A DNA stretch of 41,221 nt from Clostridia bacterium (GTDB lineage Bacteria; Bacillota; Clostridia; TANB77; CAG-508): contig JAFWKV010000009.1 of the NCBI GenBank assembly GCA_017511265.1, forward strand, positions 1 through 41,221, written 5' to 3'. The translations under genes were made by a program, and so were the position numbers. Below, in pieces: positions 14,280 to 22,525 of this stretch. Positions within the stretch are counted from its first letter, which is position 1. Each line of letters begins with the position of its first letter. Below the pieces are notes generated by a model. It was given only the letters and a program-made list of their open reading frames with translations. It ran no database searches and was not told the origin of the DNA.

Positions 14280-15905
14280 ATGGCGAGTTGCTTAGGACTA
14301 TTTATAGAAAGTAATTTAATAAAGTACGCTAAAGTTTCTAAAGACCACGACAACACAAAAATTGAAGCATTCGGGCTAAAATTTTATGATGACTTAGAGC
14401 AAACAATAAAACAAATAGTCGAAGAAACATATAGTTACAGAACTCCAATAAGTATAAATTTAACAAATGAAATGTATACTTATTTTGACGTGTTTTCTTT
14501 GCTTGGAAAAAATTATTTACCAAAAGTTGTTAAAACAGAGTTTGACTCATATTGCACAGAAAAGGGGTATAACCCAAATGTTTTTGAAACAAGATATGCA
14601 TTAGTAGAAAATTTAGAAGACAAAGAAAAATTAAAAGTAATTAATGTAAGTGCAAACAAACAAGAACTAAACAGACGAGCAGCAATGCTAGAAAACTATA
14701 AAGTATCAACAATATCACCTGTTTCAATGACAATAACGAACATAACAAATCCATCAGAAAACGAAAATGCATTAATAGTAAATATGGAAGAAAACACAAT
14801 AATAACAACAATTACAAAGAAAAAAATATATAATGTCGATATTATAGACGAAGGAAGCAGTGAAATATTAAGCAGAATCAACATGAAAGAAAATTCTTAT
14901 GTTAAAGCTTATGATGCATGCAAAAATACAACAATATATACAGCTGAAGGAATGGGCTTAGGAGAAGAACAACCATATATTGATGATATAATGCCAACAT
15001 TAAAGAAAATAGTAATGCAAGTACAAAACACTATAAATAATAGTTTAACAAAAATCAAAAAAGTTTATTTAACAGGAACATTAACATGTATTAATAATAT
15101 AGATTTATATTTTCAAGAATATTTACCAGAAGTAGAATGTCAAATACTAAAACCAAGTTTTGTAACTCTTGATGGCAATGAGATAAATATAAGAGAATAT
15201 ATAGAAGTAAATTCAGCGATTTCATTAGGTATACAAGGGTTAGGTGCTGGAGTTACAGGAATGAACTTTAAGCAAAAGGGATTCTCTGATTTATTAAATG
15301 TAAGTATAGGTGGAAAAGGTAAATCATCAGGTAAAGTAAACAAAGGCGTAAACTTTAATTTGAAAAGTTTAATAAGGCCAGATTTTGGGACAACATTAAC
15401 ATTAGTTGAAAGGAATTTGATAAGAGGCGCAGCAGGATTATTTATGATTATAGTAATATATGGTAGCCTGTCAACATTTTTAAATATACAAATGCAAAAT
15501 AAACAAAATCAGGTTAAAGACTTAACTGCAAAAACAGAAGAACAAATTAATCTTGCAAAAGATGATAAAGACAAAATAGATAAAAAAACAGCAGAATATA
15601 AAAATATGGTAAAAACATTACAAGATATAAATGACAGAATTAGTGATATTAACCAAAGTAGAAATATAATACCTAATTTATTAAATCAAATAATGTTTGT
15701 AATACCAGATAGAGTACAAATAATATCTATTGAAAATACAGAAAATAAGCACATTGTAATAGAAGCACAATCTGATAAATATGAACCACTTGGATACTTT
15801 AAAGCAAAACTTAATTCAGATAGAGTATTATATAATGTGGTTTCAGATAGCGGAGTTAGCAGTGGAAATGTAATAAAAGTAACCATAGAAGGAGATTTAC
15901 AATGA
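14280..15905 (+). CDS. Type IV pilus assembly PilM-PilN fusion protein
   Basis: A 541-residue protein that joins two parts of the pilus alignment complex. Residues 1-335 resemble PilM, the actin-fold cytoplasmic ATPase (start C-L-G-L-F-I-E-S-N-L-I-K-Y-A, later V-Y-L-T-G-T-L-T-C-I and a final S-L-G-I-Q-G-L-G). A Gly/Lys linker follows (about 343-356). Residues 383-404 form one membrane helix, then a coiled coil and a ferredoxin-like periplasmic-type domain with P-D-R-V-Q-I-I-S-I, as in PilN. In most bacteria pilM and pilN are separate genes and PilM binds the PilN N-terminus, so the fusion keeps known partners together. AGGAG precedes the ATG. The stop overlaps the pilO start by 4 bases. Confidence 0.85.
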   Translation: MASCLGLFIESNLIKYAKVSKDHDNTKIEAFGLKFYDDLEQTIKQIVEETYSYRTPISINLTNEMYTYFDVFSLLGKNYLPKVVKTEFDSYCTEKGYNPNVFETRYALVENLEDKEKLKVINVSANKQELNRRAAMLENYKVSTISPVSMTITNITNPSENENALIVNMEENTIITTITKKKIYNVDIIDEGSSEILSRINMKENSYVKAYDACKNTTIYTAEGMGLGEEQPYIDDIMPTLKKIVMQVQNTINNSLTKIKKVYLTGTLTCINNIDLYFQEYLPEVECQILKPSFVTLDGNEINIREYIEVNSAISLGIQGLGAGVTGMNFKQKGFSDLLNVSIGGKGKSSGKVNKGVNFNLKSLIRPDFGTTLTLVERNLIRGAAGLFMIIVIYGSLSTFLNIQMQNKQNQVKDLTAKTEEQINLAKDDKDKIDKKTAEYKNMVKTLQDINDRISDINQSRNIIPNLLNQIMFVIPDRVQIISIENTENKHIVIEAQSDKYEPLGYFKAKLNSDRVLYNVVSDSGVSSGNVIKVTIEGDLQ

Positions 15906-16645
15906 GAAAAACATTGATTATGCTAATGATATTCCTATTAGGTGTAATTGTTATTGTAATGATGCTAAATTCTCTTAGCGTTGGTAACTTAAAAATACTT
16001 GGACTTAGAGATTTAAATGCAAAAAATAAAGAATTAGATTCTCAAATCCAAAATCTTTCAAGTCTAAGTAGCACAGGATACCAAAAAGCTTTAACAGATG
16101 TAGAAAATAGCACAAAACAATATAAAACATCTAAAGAAGAATATGATCAATTAGCAGCAGTAAGTGCTGAAGGACAATTAAGCACTGCAAGTCAATTACA
16201 AAAGTATGAAATTGAATATTTATGGACAAGAATTGGAACACATGCAACAAAAGAAAATGTTGTTATAAAAATGGAAGTCAGTGCAAATTCAACAAGTTCA
16301 GCAACAGGATATTATGATTTAAACTTTACAGTAACAGGAGGATATGTTGCTATAACAGACTTTATTTATGACATTGAAAATGATTCATCATTAGGATTTA
16401 AGATTGAGAACTTTAAAATGACATCAGGAACAGCAACATTTTCATGTAAAAATATCTCAATAAATATAGATCCATCTGAAATTACTTCAGGTGAATCAAA
16501 TGAAGACAACTCAAGTAATACAAATTCAAGCACAGAAAATACAAACACAAAAAGTGATAATACAACAAATACAACCAATACAACAAGCAATACAAATACA
16601 ACTTCAACAAACACGTCAACAAATACAAATAGTGCAGGAAATTAG
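15902..16645 (+). CDS. PilO-like pilus assembly protein
   Basis: A 247-residue protein with one N-terminal membrane helix (about residues 5-24), a coiled coil (about 38-90), a ferredoxin-like domain (about 95-195, with Y-Y-D-L-N-F-T-V-T-G-G-Y), and a Ser/Thr/Asn-only tail of about 50 residues. Topology, length and position after PilN fit PilO, the partner that heterodimerises with PilN. It overlaps the preceding gene (ATGA). The low-complexity tail is unusual and could span or bind the cell wall. Confidence 0.75.
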   Translation: MRKTLIMLMIFLLGVIVIVMMLNSLSVGNLKILGLRDLNAKNKELDSQIQNLSSLSSTGYQKALTDVENSTKQYKTSKEEYDQLAAVSAEGQLSTASQLQKYEIEYLWTRIGTHATKENVVIKMEVSANSTSSATGYYDLNFTVTGGYVAITDFIYDIENDSSLGFKIENFKMTSGTATFSCKNISINIDPSEITSGESNEDNSSNTNSSTENTNTKSDNTTNTTNTTSNTNTTSTNTSTNTNSAGN

Positions 16646-16668
16646 TTTGAATAGAAAGGAAGGATTGT

Positions 16669-17145
16669 ATGGCTAAAACCATAATTAAGGAAGTTATAAT
16701 AGTACTACTTTTATGTTTAGCAATATTATTAATTTTAGCAGTATTATTATATTCATATATACCAAACAATAAAGTTATTCCAGAATTAGTTGCATATAAA
16801 ACACCAGAAGATGCCAAAGAAGTAATAAATGAATCTGAGGCTGATACTTCAAAGGTTATTATGAGTTATGAAATTAATTCTTCAGATATAAGTGCAGCAC
16901 AAAGGACAAATGTATATAATCCTGGAAAGGTTGATCCATTTTCAACTTATACACCACCAGCATCAACAGAAGGAACAAATGGAAATACTACCTCAGGAAC
17001 AACAAGTACAGGAACTAGCACCACAGGTAGTGGCAACACTACAACAGGAGAAAGCACAACAGGAAGTTCATCAACAGAAGGAACAGTAAATGGTTCTACA
17101 ACTGGAGGAACAGGAACTTATTACACGAACAACGGAACAAAGTAG
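16669..17145 (+). CDS. Single-span membrane protein at the PilP position
   Basis: A 158-residue protein with a membrane helix at about residues 8-32, a short ordered part (about 40-95) holding Y-N-P-G-K-V-D-P-F, and a Gly/Ser/Thr-rich tail of about 60 residues. The N-P-G-K-V-D-P-F motif resembles the short motif before the folded domain in PilP/GspC-type proteins, but no HR domain follows. I place it as a pilus accessory protein by position only. AAAGGAAGG precedes the ATG. Confidence 0.55.
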   Translation: MAKTIIKEVIIVLLLCLAILLILAVLLYSYIPNNKVIPELVAYKTPEDAKEVINESEADTSKVIMSYEINSSDISAAQRTNVYNPGKVDPFSTYTPPASTEGTNGNTTSGTTSTGTSTTGSGNTTTGESTTGSSSTEGTVNGSTTGGTGTYYTNNGTK

Positions 17146-17216
17146 AACACACTAAAGATGTTATATTAATTTTTATTAATATATAAAAAATCAAAAGAAA
17201 AGGAGGGATAAGTATA

Positions 17217-17705
17217 ATGAGAGAACAAAAAGGTATTACTCTAATTGCATTAGTTATCACTATCATTGTATTATTAATATTAGCGGGGGTAACAATCGCT
17301 ATGTTAGCAGGTGAAAATGGTATACTAGGAAGAGCAACAGATTCAAAGGGAGTGAATGCAGAGGCACAAGCCGTAGAAAAAACAAAATTAGCATATATGG
17401 CTGTTAGAACTGAAATTGCTTCACAACAAGCTATAGATGGTAATTATGACCCTACATCTACAACAAAAGCAACAGGTGAAACAAAAAGTAACTTTGACAA
17501 ATTAGTTGATGTTGTAAAAAATGATATACCAACTGGCAAAGATGGCTGGACTATTGGCAGTACTGGTTCAACTATAACACTAGTATATAATGATGATTCA
17601 TTTAATTCTAGTGACCAAAATGCTAAATTTGAAATTGAAATCACAAATGCAGAACCATATGCTGAATGGAATGAAACACAAGTTGGCTATACTTCAACAA
17701 ATTAA
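17217..17705 (+). CDS. Type IV pilin-like protein, major type (first copy)
   Basis: A 162-residue prepilin. The leader M-R-E-Q-K-G is followed by the hydrophobic helix I-T-L-I-A-L-V-I-T-I-I-V-L-L-I-L-A-G-V (class III-type cleavage after Gly6), then A-G-E-N-G-I-L-G-R-A and a globular domain. The position +5 is Ala, not the usual Glu. It is very like the next gene at the N-terminus (A-Y-M-A-V-R-T-E-I-A shared), so the pair is a tandem duplication. AAAGGAGGG lies upstream. A strong terminator after the second copy suggests the pilins are expressed above the downstream genes. Confidence 0.9.
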   Translation: MREQKGITLIALVITIIVLLILAGVTIAMLAGENGILGRATDSKGVNAEAQAVEKTKLAYMAVRTEIASQQAIDGNYDPTSTTKATGETKSNFDKLVDVVKNDIPTGKDGWTIGSTGSTITLVYNDDSFNSSDQNAKFEIEITNAEPYAEWNETQVGYTSTN

Positions 17706-17734
17706 AACATGTTGATTGAAAGGAGAAAATAAAA

Positions 17735-18226
17735 ATGCTAAAAAATTCAAAAGGTATTACATTAATAGCTCTTGTAGTAACAATAATAGTGCTATTAATA
17801 TTAGCAGGCGTTACAATAGCAATGCTTGCAGGACAAAATGGAATATTAGGAAATGCAACAAAAACAAAAGAAGCTAATGCTGAAGCTCAAGCAAGAGAAC
17901 AAGCAAATTTAGCATATATGGCAGTTAGAACTGAAATTGCTGCAAAAAAAGTAAAAGATGGTAATTATAAACCAAGTAAGGATTCTGCACATCTACAAAC
18001 GATTGTTGAAAGTGATTTAACAAGTGCTCAAGGCTGGACAATTGAATCAGCCGCTGATTCAACGACAGATGATGGAACTGGATCAATAAAATTTTATTTT
18101 ACAAATAATGCATTAAATACAACTGGCCATAAATTATCTTATGAAATTACATTAACAAAGTCTACTGCCACAATGGATCATACAACTACAGCAAATCCTG
18201 CAGAAGGATATAGACAAATACAATAA
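17735..18226 (+). CDS. Type IV pilin-like protein, major type (second copy)
   Basis: A 163-residue prepilin with leader M-L-K-N-S-K-G and the same helix and A-G-Q-N-G-I-L-G-N-A and A-Y-M-A-V-R-T-E-I-A stretches as the upstream copy; the C-terminal domains have diverged (about residues 75-163). Again no Glu at +5. AAAGGAG precedes the ATG. The two subunits could form one fibre or be alternative pilins. Confidence 0.9.
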   Translation: MLKNSKGITLIALVVTIIVLLILAGVTIAMLAGQNGILGNATKTKEANAEAQAREQANLAYMAVRTEIAAKKVKDGNYKPSKDSAHLQTIVESDLTSAQGWTIESAADSTTDDGTGSIKFYFTNNALNTTGHKLSYEITLTKSTATMDHTTTANPAEGYRQIQ

Positions 18227-18237
18227 TGTTAATTAAT

Positions 18238-18278
18238 GAATAAAAGCATATGCATGCTATATGCATATGCTTTTATTC
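18238..18278 (+). terminator. Strong hairpin after the pilin pair
   Basis: A perfect 17-bp stem (18238-18254 with 18262-18278) with a 7-nt loop begins 12 bases after the second pilin gene. TTTTATT is part of the 3' arm. It should reduce transcription into the assembly genes and stabilise the pilin mRNA end. Confidence 0.7.
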
Positions 18279-18295
18279 AAATAAAGAGGTAACAA

Positions 18296-18763
18296 ATGAA
18301 TATATTTTTTTACTTTATAATATTTACTATAGGAATTCTGTTTGGAAGCTTTTACACCCTAGCAGTATATAGAATACCAAGAAAAGAAGATATTACACAT
18401 ACACACTCATATTGTCCTAATTGCAATGCAAAATTAGGCTTTTTCGAGTTAATACCAGTATTAAGCTACATATTTTTAGGAGGAAAATGTAAGCACTGTG
18501 GTGAAAAAATACGTGCACGTTATATAATACTAGAATTACTATCAGGAACACTATTTGTAATATTTGCATTAATACTTGGATTAGATGTATATAATTTAGA
18601 CATAAAATCAATATTAACTTTTGCATTTTTTGCATTATTTACAACTTACATAGTTCTAACATTAGCAATATACAAAGAACATAAAAGAGTAGAAAAAAGT
18701 GTATTATATTATGGTATAGTAATAACCATTATGTATATGGTATATCTATATATATTAAAATAA
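18296..18763 (+). CDS. Prepilin peptidase homologue lacking the aspartic protease residues
   Basis: A 155-residue membrane protein whose N-terminal half is the cytoplasmic domain of type IV prepilin peptidases: F-G-S-F-Y-T-L-A-V-Y-R-I-P, then zinc-type cysteines C40, C43, C65 and C68, and I-R-A-R-Y-I-I-L-E-L-L-S-G. The membrane part is short. Where the first catalytic Asp should be, the sequence is A-I-Y-K-E-H-K-R-V-E-K-S-V-L-Y-Y-G; no Asp occurs after residue 102, so both active-site aspartates (including G-x-G-D) are absent. Family length is about 250. It may keep the N-methyltransferase-type function only, or be a scaffold, with an active peptidase elsewhere. Confidence 0.8.
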   Translation: MNIFFYFIIFTIGILFGSFYTLAVYRIPRKEDITHTHSYCPNCNAKLGFFELIPVLSYIFLGGKCKHCGEKIRARYIILELLSGTLFVIFALILGLDVYNLDIKSILTFAFFALFTTYIVLTLAIYKEHKRVEKSVLYYGIVITIMYMVYLYILK

Positions 18764-18812
18764 ATTAATATATATAGATATGTTATATATTATAACTTAT
18801 AAAGGAGCAAAA

Positions 18813-19253
18813 ATGGATTATAGAAATAATAGAGGAATAACAGGAGTAGACATTTCTGTTGCATTAGTTATAGTTGTACTTTTTGTTGGACTAATAGCTA
18901 CAATAGCATATAATTTTTCTGTTACATCACAAGGAATTAATAGAAAATCTGAAGCAATAAATATAGCAATACAAAAAGTAGAAGAATTAAAAAATACAGC
19001 ATATAGTGATTTACAAAGTGGAACAAATACTGAATATAAAGATAAAGATGGACAAACTGTATCAAATGGAGCATACAGAATTACAACAGAAATTACAAGA
19101 TATGTAGACTCAAGTTATGTTTCAAACCTAACTGCTGAAGAAAAATCAAAAATATCAGATATCATAAAAATAGTAAAAGTTACAGTAAATTACACCGTTA
19201 ACGGACAAGAAAAAGATGTACAATTAAGCACAGTAATAACAAAGGGGGATTAA
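18813..19253 (+). CDS. Minor pilin (PilV/GspI-like)
   Basis: A 146-residue prepilin-like protein. The leader M-D-Y-R-N-N-R-G is followed by I-T-G-V-D-I-S-V-A-L-V-I-V-V-L-F-V-G-L, with an acidic residue (Asp) at +5, the position that is Glu in most pilins. A helix with E-A-I-N-I-A-I-Q-K-V-E-E-L-K-N-T-A-Y follows, typical of PilV/GspI. The ATG at 18813 has AAAGGAG at ideal spacing; an upstream ATG at 18780 is not supported. One base separates it from the next gene. Confidence 0.8.
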   Translation: MDYRNNRGITGVDISVALVIVVLFVGLIATIAYNFSVTSQGINRKSEAINIAIQKVEELKNTAYSDLQSGTNTEYKDKDGQTVSNGAYRITTEITRYVDSSYVSNLTAEEKSKISDIIKIVKVTVNYTVNGQEKDVQLSTVITKGD

Positions 19254-19254
19254 T

Positions 19255-19665
19255 ATGAAATCGCAAAAAGGTGTGACACTAACCTCATTAATAATATATA
19301 TAATAGCAATGGTTATTGTAGTAGGAACAACTGCAACACTAACAAACTATTTTTATGGTAATATTGATAAATTGAGTGAACGAACACAAGCCTCAAAAGA
19401 ATATACCTCATTTAATAGTTACTTTACAGGTGAAATAAACAAAAAAGGAAATCAAGTATTAAAAGACGAATCAAACGAAAGCAAAATAATATTCACAAGT
19501 GGAAACCAATACACATATTTAGAAGGAAAAATATATTTTAATAAAATACTAATATGCAGAGACGTATCAAGCTGTAGATTTATTTATAACGAATCAACAA
19601 ACGAAGTTACAGCAAGCATAACAATCTCAGGCAAAAATTACACAAACACTTACAAATTAGTGTAA
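19255..19665 (+). CDS. Minor pilin (PilW/GspJ-like)
   Basis: A 136-residue prepilin-like protein: M-K-S-Q-K-G followed by V-T-L-T-S-L-I-I-Y-I-I-A-M-V-I-V-V-G, a helix with L-S-E-R-T-Q-A-S-K-E-Y and a beta-rich C-terminus with two Cys (C101, C107 region I-C-R-D-V-S-S-C-R) that could form a disulfide. Position after a PilV-like gene suggests it is part of the priming minor-pilin complex. Confidence 0.75.
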   Translation: MKSQKGVTLTSLIIYIIAMVIVVGTTATLTNYFYGNIDKLSERTQASKEYTSFNSYFTGEINKKGNQVLKDESNESKIIFTSGNQYTYLEGKIYFNKILICRDVSSCRFIYNESTNEVTASITISGKNYTNTYKLV

Positions 19666-19682
19666 TTGGAAAAAATTACTCA

Positions 19683-19711
19683 TTGAAACATTACACAAAA
19701 AAGTTTATAAT
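19683..19711 (+). promoter_or_regulatory. Internal promoter for the pilus ATPase genes
   Basis: TTGAAA, 17-bp spacer, TATAAT lie 40 bases upstream of pilB, so pilB-pilT-pilC can be made independently of the pilins. Confidence 0.7.
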
Positions 19712-19750
19712 AAAAAATGTATAGAGTACAAAAGAAAGGAAGAAAAGGTT

Positions 19751-21388
19751 ATGGAATTTAGAAAAAGACAACCAATAGGAATAGAACTAGTAAAAAGAGG
19801 CATAGCTAGAGAAGAAGACATACAAAAAGCACTAGAATACCAAAAAGACCACAAAGGAAAAAAAATAGGGGACATATTACACATACTAGGCTTATGTGAT
19901 GACTATAAACTAATAGAAGCAATAGGAGATATAGTAGGGCAAAAAGGAATACTACTAATGGGTAAAGGAGTAGACCTAAACATAACAGATTACATCTCGA
20001 TAGAAGTAGCTCAAAAAAACAAAGCATTACCATTTGCAATAGAAGGCAAAAATATAAAAGTATGCTTTGCAGAAAACACAAACGCAAGAAGTATGGAAAA
20101 CATACGTATGTTAATGCTTAACAGAGAATTAGTAATGGAATCATACATTACATTTGAAAGTGACATATTAGAAATATTAAAAACAATCGAAACAACAACA
20201 GTTGCAAATGAAACTGTTGCAGCTAGTACAGATTCTGTTTCAGAAATGTTAGATGAAATAATAAGAAAAGGAATAGAAAAAAGAGCAAGTGACATTCACA
20301 TTGAGCCACTAGAAGACAGTGTTAGAGTAAGATACAGAATAGATGGAGAATTATATACAGAAACAAAATTACAAAAAGAAAAACAAGCACAAATAGTAGG
20401 AAGATTAAAAGCAATATCAAATATGCATCAAGAAAGACAAGAAGCACAAGATGGTAGAATTACACTTTATGATGATTACAATATTCGTGTATCTTCACAA
20501 AAAAACATTTATGGAGAAAAATTCGTTTTAAGAATGCTTAAGAAAAATGAAGATATAAAAAGCTTTTTCGAGCTTGGAATATTAGTAGATGACGAAACAC
20601 TAGAACGTAGTGTAAATAAAAGAAATGCAATGACAATTATGGCAGCACCAACAGGTGAAGGTAAAACAACAACATTATATAGTATAATAGAACACTTAAA
20701 CAGACCAGAAATAAATATAACAACAATAGAAGACCCAGTTGAAATACGTATACCAGGTTTAAACCAAATAGAAATTGACGAAAAAACAAGATTTGCAGAT
20801 TCATTAAGAACAGTTTTAAGACAAGACCCAGACGTAATATTAGTTGGAGAAATAAGAGACAAAGAAACAGCAGAAATTGCAATCCAAGCAGGACAAACAG
20901 GTCACTATGTGTTATCAACAATACACACAATCGATAGTGTAGAAGTAATAACAAGGTTAAGAAAAATAGGAGTATCGGATTATGATATAGCATCAAGTTT
21001 AGCAACATCAATTTCACAAAGACTTGTAAGAAGAGTTTGCCCAAAATGTAGAGCAGAAAGAGACTTTACAAATGAAGAAATTGAATTAATCCATTCTATA
21101 GAAGAAAAATATAATACCAAATTTGATTTAGAAGGTAAAAAAACTTATGATGCAATAGGATGTAAATATTGTAATAATACAGGATATTATGGAAGAATAG
21201 GATTGTTTGAAATCTTAGACATTAATGATGATTTAAGAGAACTTATAATGAAAGGTGCATCAAGTATAGAAATAAAAAGAAAAGCATTAGAAGGAAGCTA
21301 TGAGCCACTTTTAATAGATGGCCTTAATAAAATCTTAAGAGGAGTTACAACACTGGAAGAAGTAAACAAAAAATTACTACTTTACTAA
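19751..21388 (+). CDS. pilB: Type IV pilus extension ATPase PilB
   Basis: A 545-residue secretion ATPase of the GspE/PilB family. An MshEN-type N-terminal domain (about 1-150) precedes the ATPase core. Walker A is A-P-T-G-E-G-K-T (299-306), Walker B region D-P-D-V-I-L-V-G-E-I-R-D (about 359-370), and the His box T-G-H-Y-V-L-S-T-I-H-T follows. The zinc site is C430-P-K-C433 with C471-K-Y-C474. It powers pilus assembly from the cytoplasm, working with PilC. AAAGGAAG precedes the ATG. Confidence 0.95.
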   Translation: MEFRKRQPIGIELVKRGIAREEDIQKALEYQKDHKGKKIGDILHILGLCDDYKLIEAIGDIVGQKGILLMGKGVDLNITDYISIEVAQKNKALPFAIEGKNIKVCFAENTNARSMENIRMLMLNRELVMESYITFESDILEILKTIETTTVANETVAASTDSVSEMLDEIIRKGIEKRASDIHIEPLEDSVRVRYRIDGELYTETKLQKEKQAQIVGRLKAISNMHQERQEAQDGRITLYDDYNIRVSSQKNIYGEKFVLRMLKKNEDIKSFFELGILVDDETLERSVNKRNAMTIMAAPTGEGKTTTLYSIIEHLNRPEINITTIEDPVEIRIPGLNQIEIDEKTRFADSLRTVLRQDPDVILVGEIRDKETAEIAIQAGQTGHYVLSTIHTIDSVEVITRLRKIGVSDYDIASSLATSISQRLVRRVCPKCRAERDFTNEEIELIHSIEEKYNTKFDLEGKKTYDAIGCKYCNNTGYYGRIGLFEILDINDDLRELIMKGASSIEIKRKALEGSYEPLLIDGLNKILRGVTTLEEVNKKLLLY

Positions 21389-21408
21389 ATTTTGAGGAGG
21401 AATTATAT

Positions 21409-22503
21409 ATGATAGATATGGATAAAATCTTAGATATGGCTATAGAAAAGGGAGCATCAGATATTCACTTAATATGTGGAAACAAGCCTATGCTAAGAAT
21501 TATGAGAGATTTAATACCAATAGAAACTATGGATGTTTTAGAAGAACAAGATATGAGCGAAATGTATGACTACCTAGTGCAAGGAAATGTTGACAAAGAT
21601 GAAATTTTCAATACAACCAAAAAGCTAGATATGTCTTATGAATTCAGGGAAATTCGTTTAAGGGTAAATATTTCATTGTCAGATGAAATTCCAATTTGTA
21701 CAATGAGAATCATAAAAAATGAATTACCTGCTTATGAAGATTTAGGAGTCCCAGAAGTAGTTAGAAATATGATGTATCAACCACAAGGTCTTATACTTGT
21801 AACTGGAAAAACTAACTCAGGTAAAACAACAACATTAAATGCATTAATCAATTACATTAATGAAAATATGAACAAAAAAATATTAACACTTGAAAATCCT
21901 GTTGAATACAGACATAAATCAAAAAAATCTCTTATTGTACAAAAAGAAGTAGGAAAAGGAAGAGATTCTTTAACATTCCATGATGGAGTTAAAAACTCTC
22001 TAAGAGAGGACTGCGATATTCTTGTAATAGGAGAAATAAGAGACAAAGAAACAATGGAAGCAGGCATTGAAATGGCAGAATCTGGACACTTAGTTATAGG
22101 AACATTACACACAAAATCTTGTGCAGAAACAATAGATAGAATGATAAACTTCTATGAAGTAAAAGAACAAGAATCAATTAAATATTTATTAGCATCACTA
22201 TTAAAACTTGTTGTTTCACAAAGATTATTAAAAGGGACAGATGGTAAACTTGTTCTTGTTCCAGAAGTTATGGTTGTAGACAATGTAGTAGCTGGAATGA
22301 TAAGAAAAGAAAAGCTAAGTGTATCAGAAATAGAAGATGCTATACAAAGTAGCGCAGACAAAGGAAGCATAGGATTAATTAATTCAATAGCCAAATTATT
22401 TGTTGATGATAGAATTTCACTAGACTTAGCAAAAGCTCAAGTTGAAGAGAAAAACTTAGAAATATTAAATAGAACAATTATGCAATTAAAAATAAAACGT
22501 TAA
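21409..22503 (+). CDS. pilT: Pilus retraction ATPase PilT
   Basis: A 364-residue hexameric ATPase. G-A-S-D-I-H-L near the start, Walker A G-K-T-N-S-G-K-T (133-140), D-I-L-V-I-G-E-I-R-D (203-212) and the following E-S-G-H-L-V-I-G-T-L-H-T are typical of PilT. There is no zinc-binding cysteine pair, which separates it from PilB. Its presence indicates retractile pili (twitching, uptake or adhesion). GAGGAGG precedes the ATG; a second Met four codons on is possible. Confidence 0.93.
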   Translation: MIDMDKILDMAIEKGASDIHLICGNKPMLRIMRDLIPIETMDVLEEQDMSEMYDYLVQGNVDKDEIFNTTKKLDMSYEFREIRLRVNISLSDEIPICTMRIIKNELPAYEDLGVPEVVRNMMYQPQGLILVTGKTNSGKTTTLNALINYINENMNKKILTLENPVEYRHKSKKSLIVQKEVGKGRDSLTFHDGVKNSLREDCDILVIGEIRDKETMEAGIEMAESGHLVIGTLHTKSCAETIDRMINFYEVKEQESIKYLLASLLKLVVSQRLLKGTDGKLVLVPEVMVVDNVVAGMIRKEKLSVSEIEDAIQSSADKGSIGLINSIAKLFVDDRISLDLAKAQVEEKNLEILNRTIMQLKIKR

Positions 22504-22525
22504 AATATAAGGAGGAAATCTACAT

